A DNA stretch of 64,000 nucleotides from Sycon ciliatum (taxonomy: Eukaryota > Porifera > Calcarea > Leucosolenida > Sycettidae). Below, piece after piece: positions 63,836 through 64,000 of this stretch. Position 1 is the stretch's first letter; each line of letters starts with the position of its first letter. A program made the translations under genes and the position numbers. The DNA is taken from positions 25,959,766-26,023,765 of the forward strand of contig NC_088650.1 in the NCBI RefSeq assembly GCF_964019385.1, given 5' to 3'. The notes beneath the pieces were generated by a model. That model saw only the letters and a list, made by a program, of their open reading frames with translations. It was not told the DNA's origin and ran no database searches.

Positions 63836-64000
63836 AACTTTAATTTTGGAGGTGTAAATGAGAATTTGGACAAAGTTTACAACAGACTTGAACTGGATTA
63901 GAAGCACTGCAATGTGTACAATTGAACTGTTGAACTCTGGAAAAGAAAGAAAGTATTACCAAAGTTACAAGGTTCCATTGAAGTAATAACGCTGGATTTT

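Overview
The window is animal nuclear DNA, most likely from an early-branching metazoan such as a sponge. The basis is the host genes (a cadherin/EGF receptor with spliced exons, a NACHT-LRR innate immune receptor and the first coding exon of a kinesin-3) and the density of LINEs, Penelope-like elements, Polintons, a Ty3/gypsy element and foldback elements. The lineage is an inference; no species call is possible from this sequence alone.

Layout. 1-5456: last three exons of a large cadherin/EGF transmembrane protein, plus strand, whose tail carries NPxY and many YxxL motifs; introns hold an 18-bp minisatellite. 5457-9569: no gene, a long foldback repeat and a copy of a dispersed repeat family. 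9570-11490: fossil of a Polinton/Maverick (TFIIB-like, integrase and protein-primed polymerase pieces). 12100-17497: a LINE 3' end, then a nearly full-length but broken CR1/L2-like LINE with a MITE in its 3' UTR. 17500-23040: foldbacks, a tyrosine-recombinase relic, a TA-flanked MITE, an 82-bp and a 19-bp minisatellite. 23047-25827: intact NACHT-LRR gene, minus strand. 26350-27403: LINE tail and a tandem duplication.

27410-44957 is the most unusual part: a 17.5-kb element bounded by a 6-bp target duplication (CACCTG) and AG...CT termini, as in Polintons, but almost entirely palindromic. Each arm (about 7.6-7.8 kb net) carries a TFIIB-like gene, an unrecognised 246-aa gene with TATA box, an RING-H2 protein with giant-virus-type HREDGPA repeats, a 1.2-kb decanucleotide array, a hammerhead ribozyme, and terminal repeats with three nuclear-receptor DR1 sites and three short hairpins. 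The arms meet at a 37-bp perfect inverted repeat holding back-to-back TATA boxes. A 2.2-kb DNA transposon with THAP and SWIM relics sits in the right arm only, so the palindrome is not simply an assembly fold-back. The same TFIIB-like gene type occurs in the 9.6-kb Polinton fossil, tying the two together.

44958-51060: an exactly dated 5'-truncated LINE insertion (13-bp duplication), degenerate tandem repeats, a perfect 164-bp-arm foldback, a TA-flanked MITE, SINE-like copies and a second copy of the LINE of 12-17 kb. 51080-60372: an inverted Penelope-like element complex with GIY-YIG endonuclease and several hammerhead ribozymes; a young, whole-looking Ty3/gypsy element (54249-59157, GATAT duplication) is nested in its right arm. 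60400-64000: two small MITEs, little else, then the 5' coding exon of a kinesin-3 gene with a Kozak start and a splice donor.
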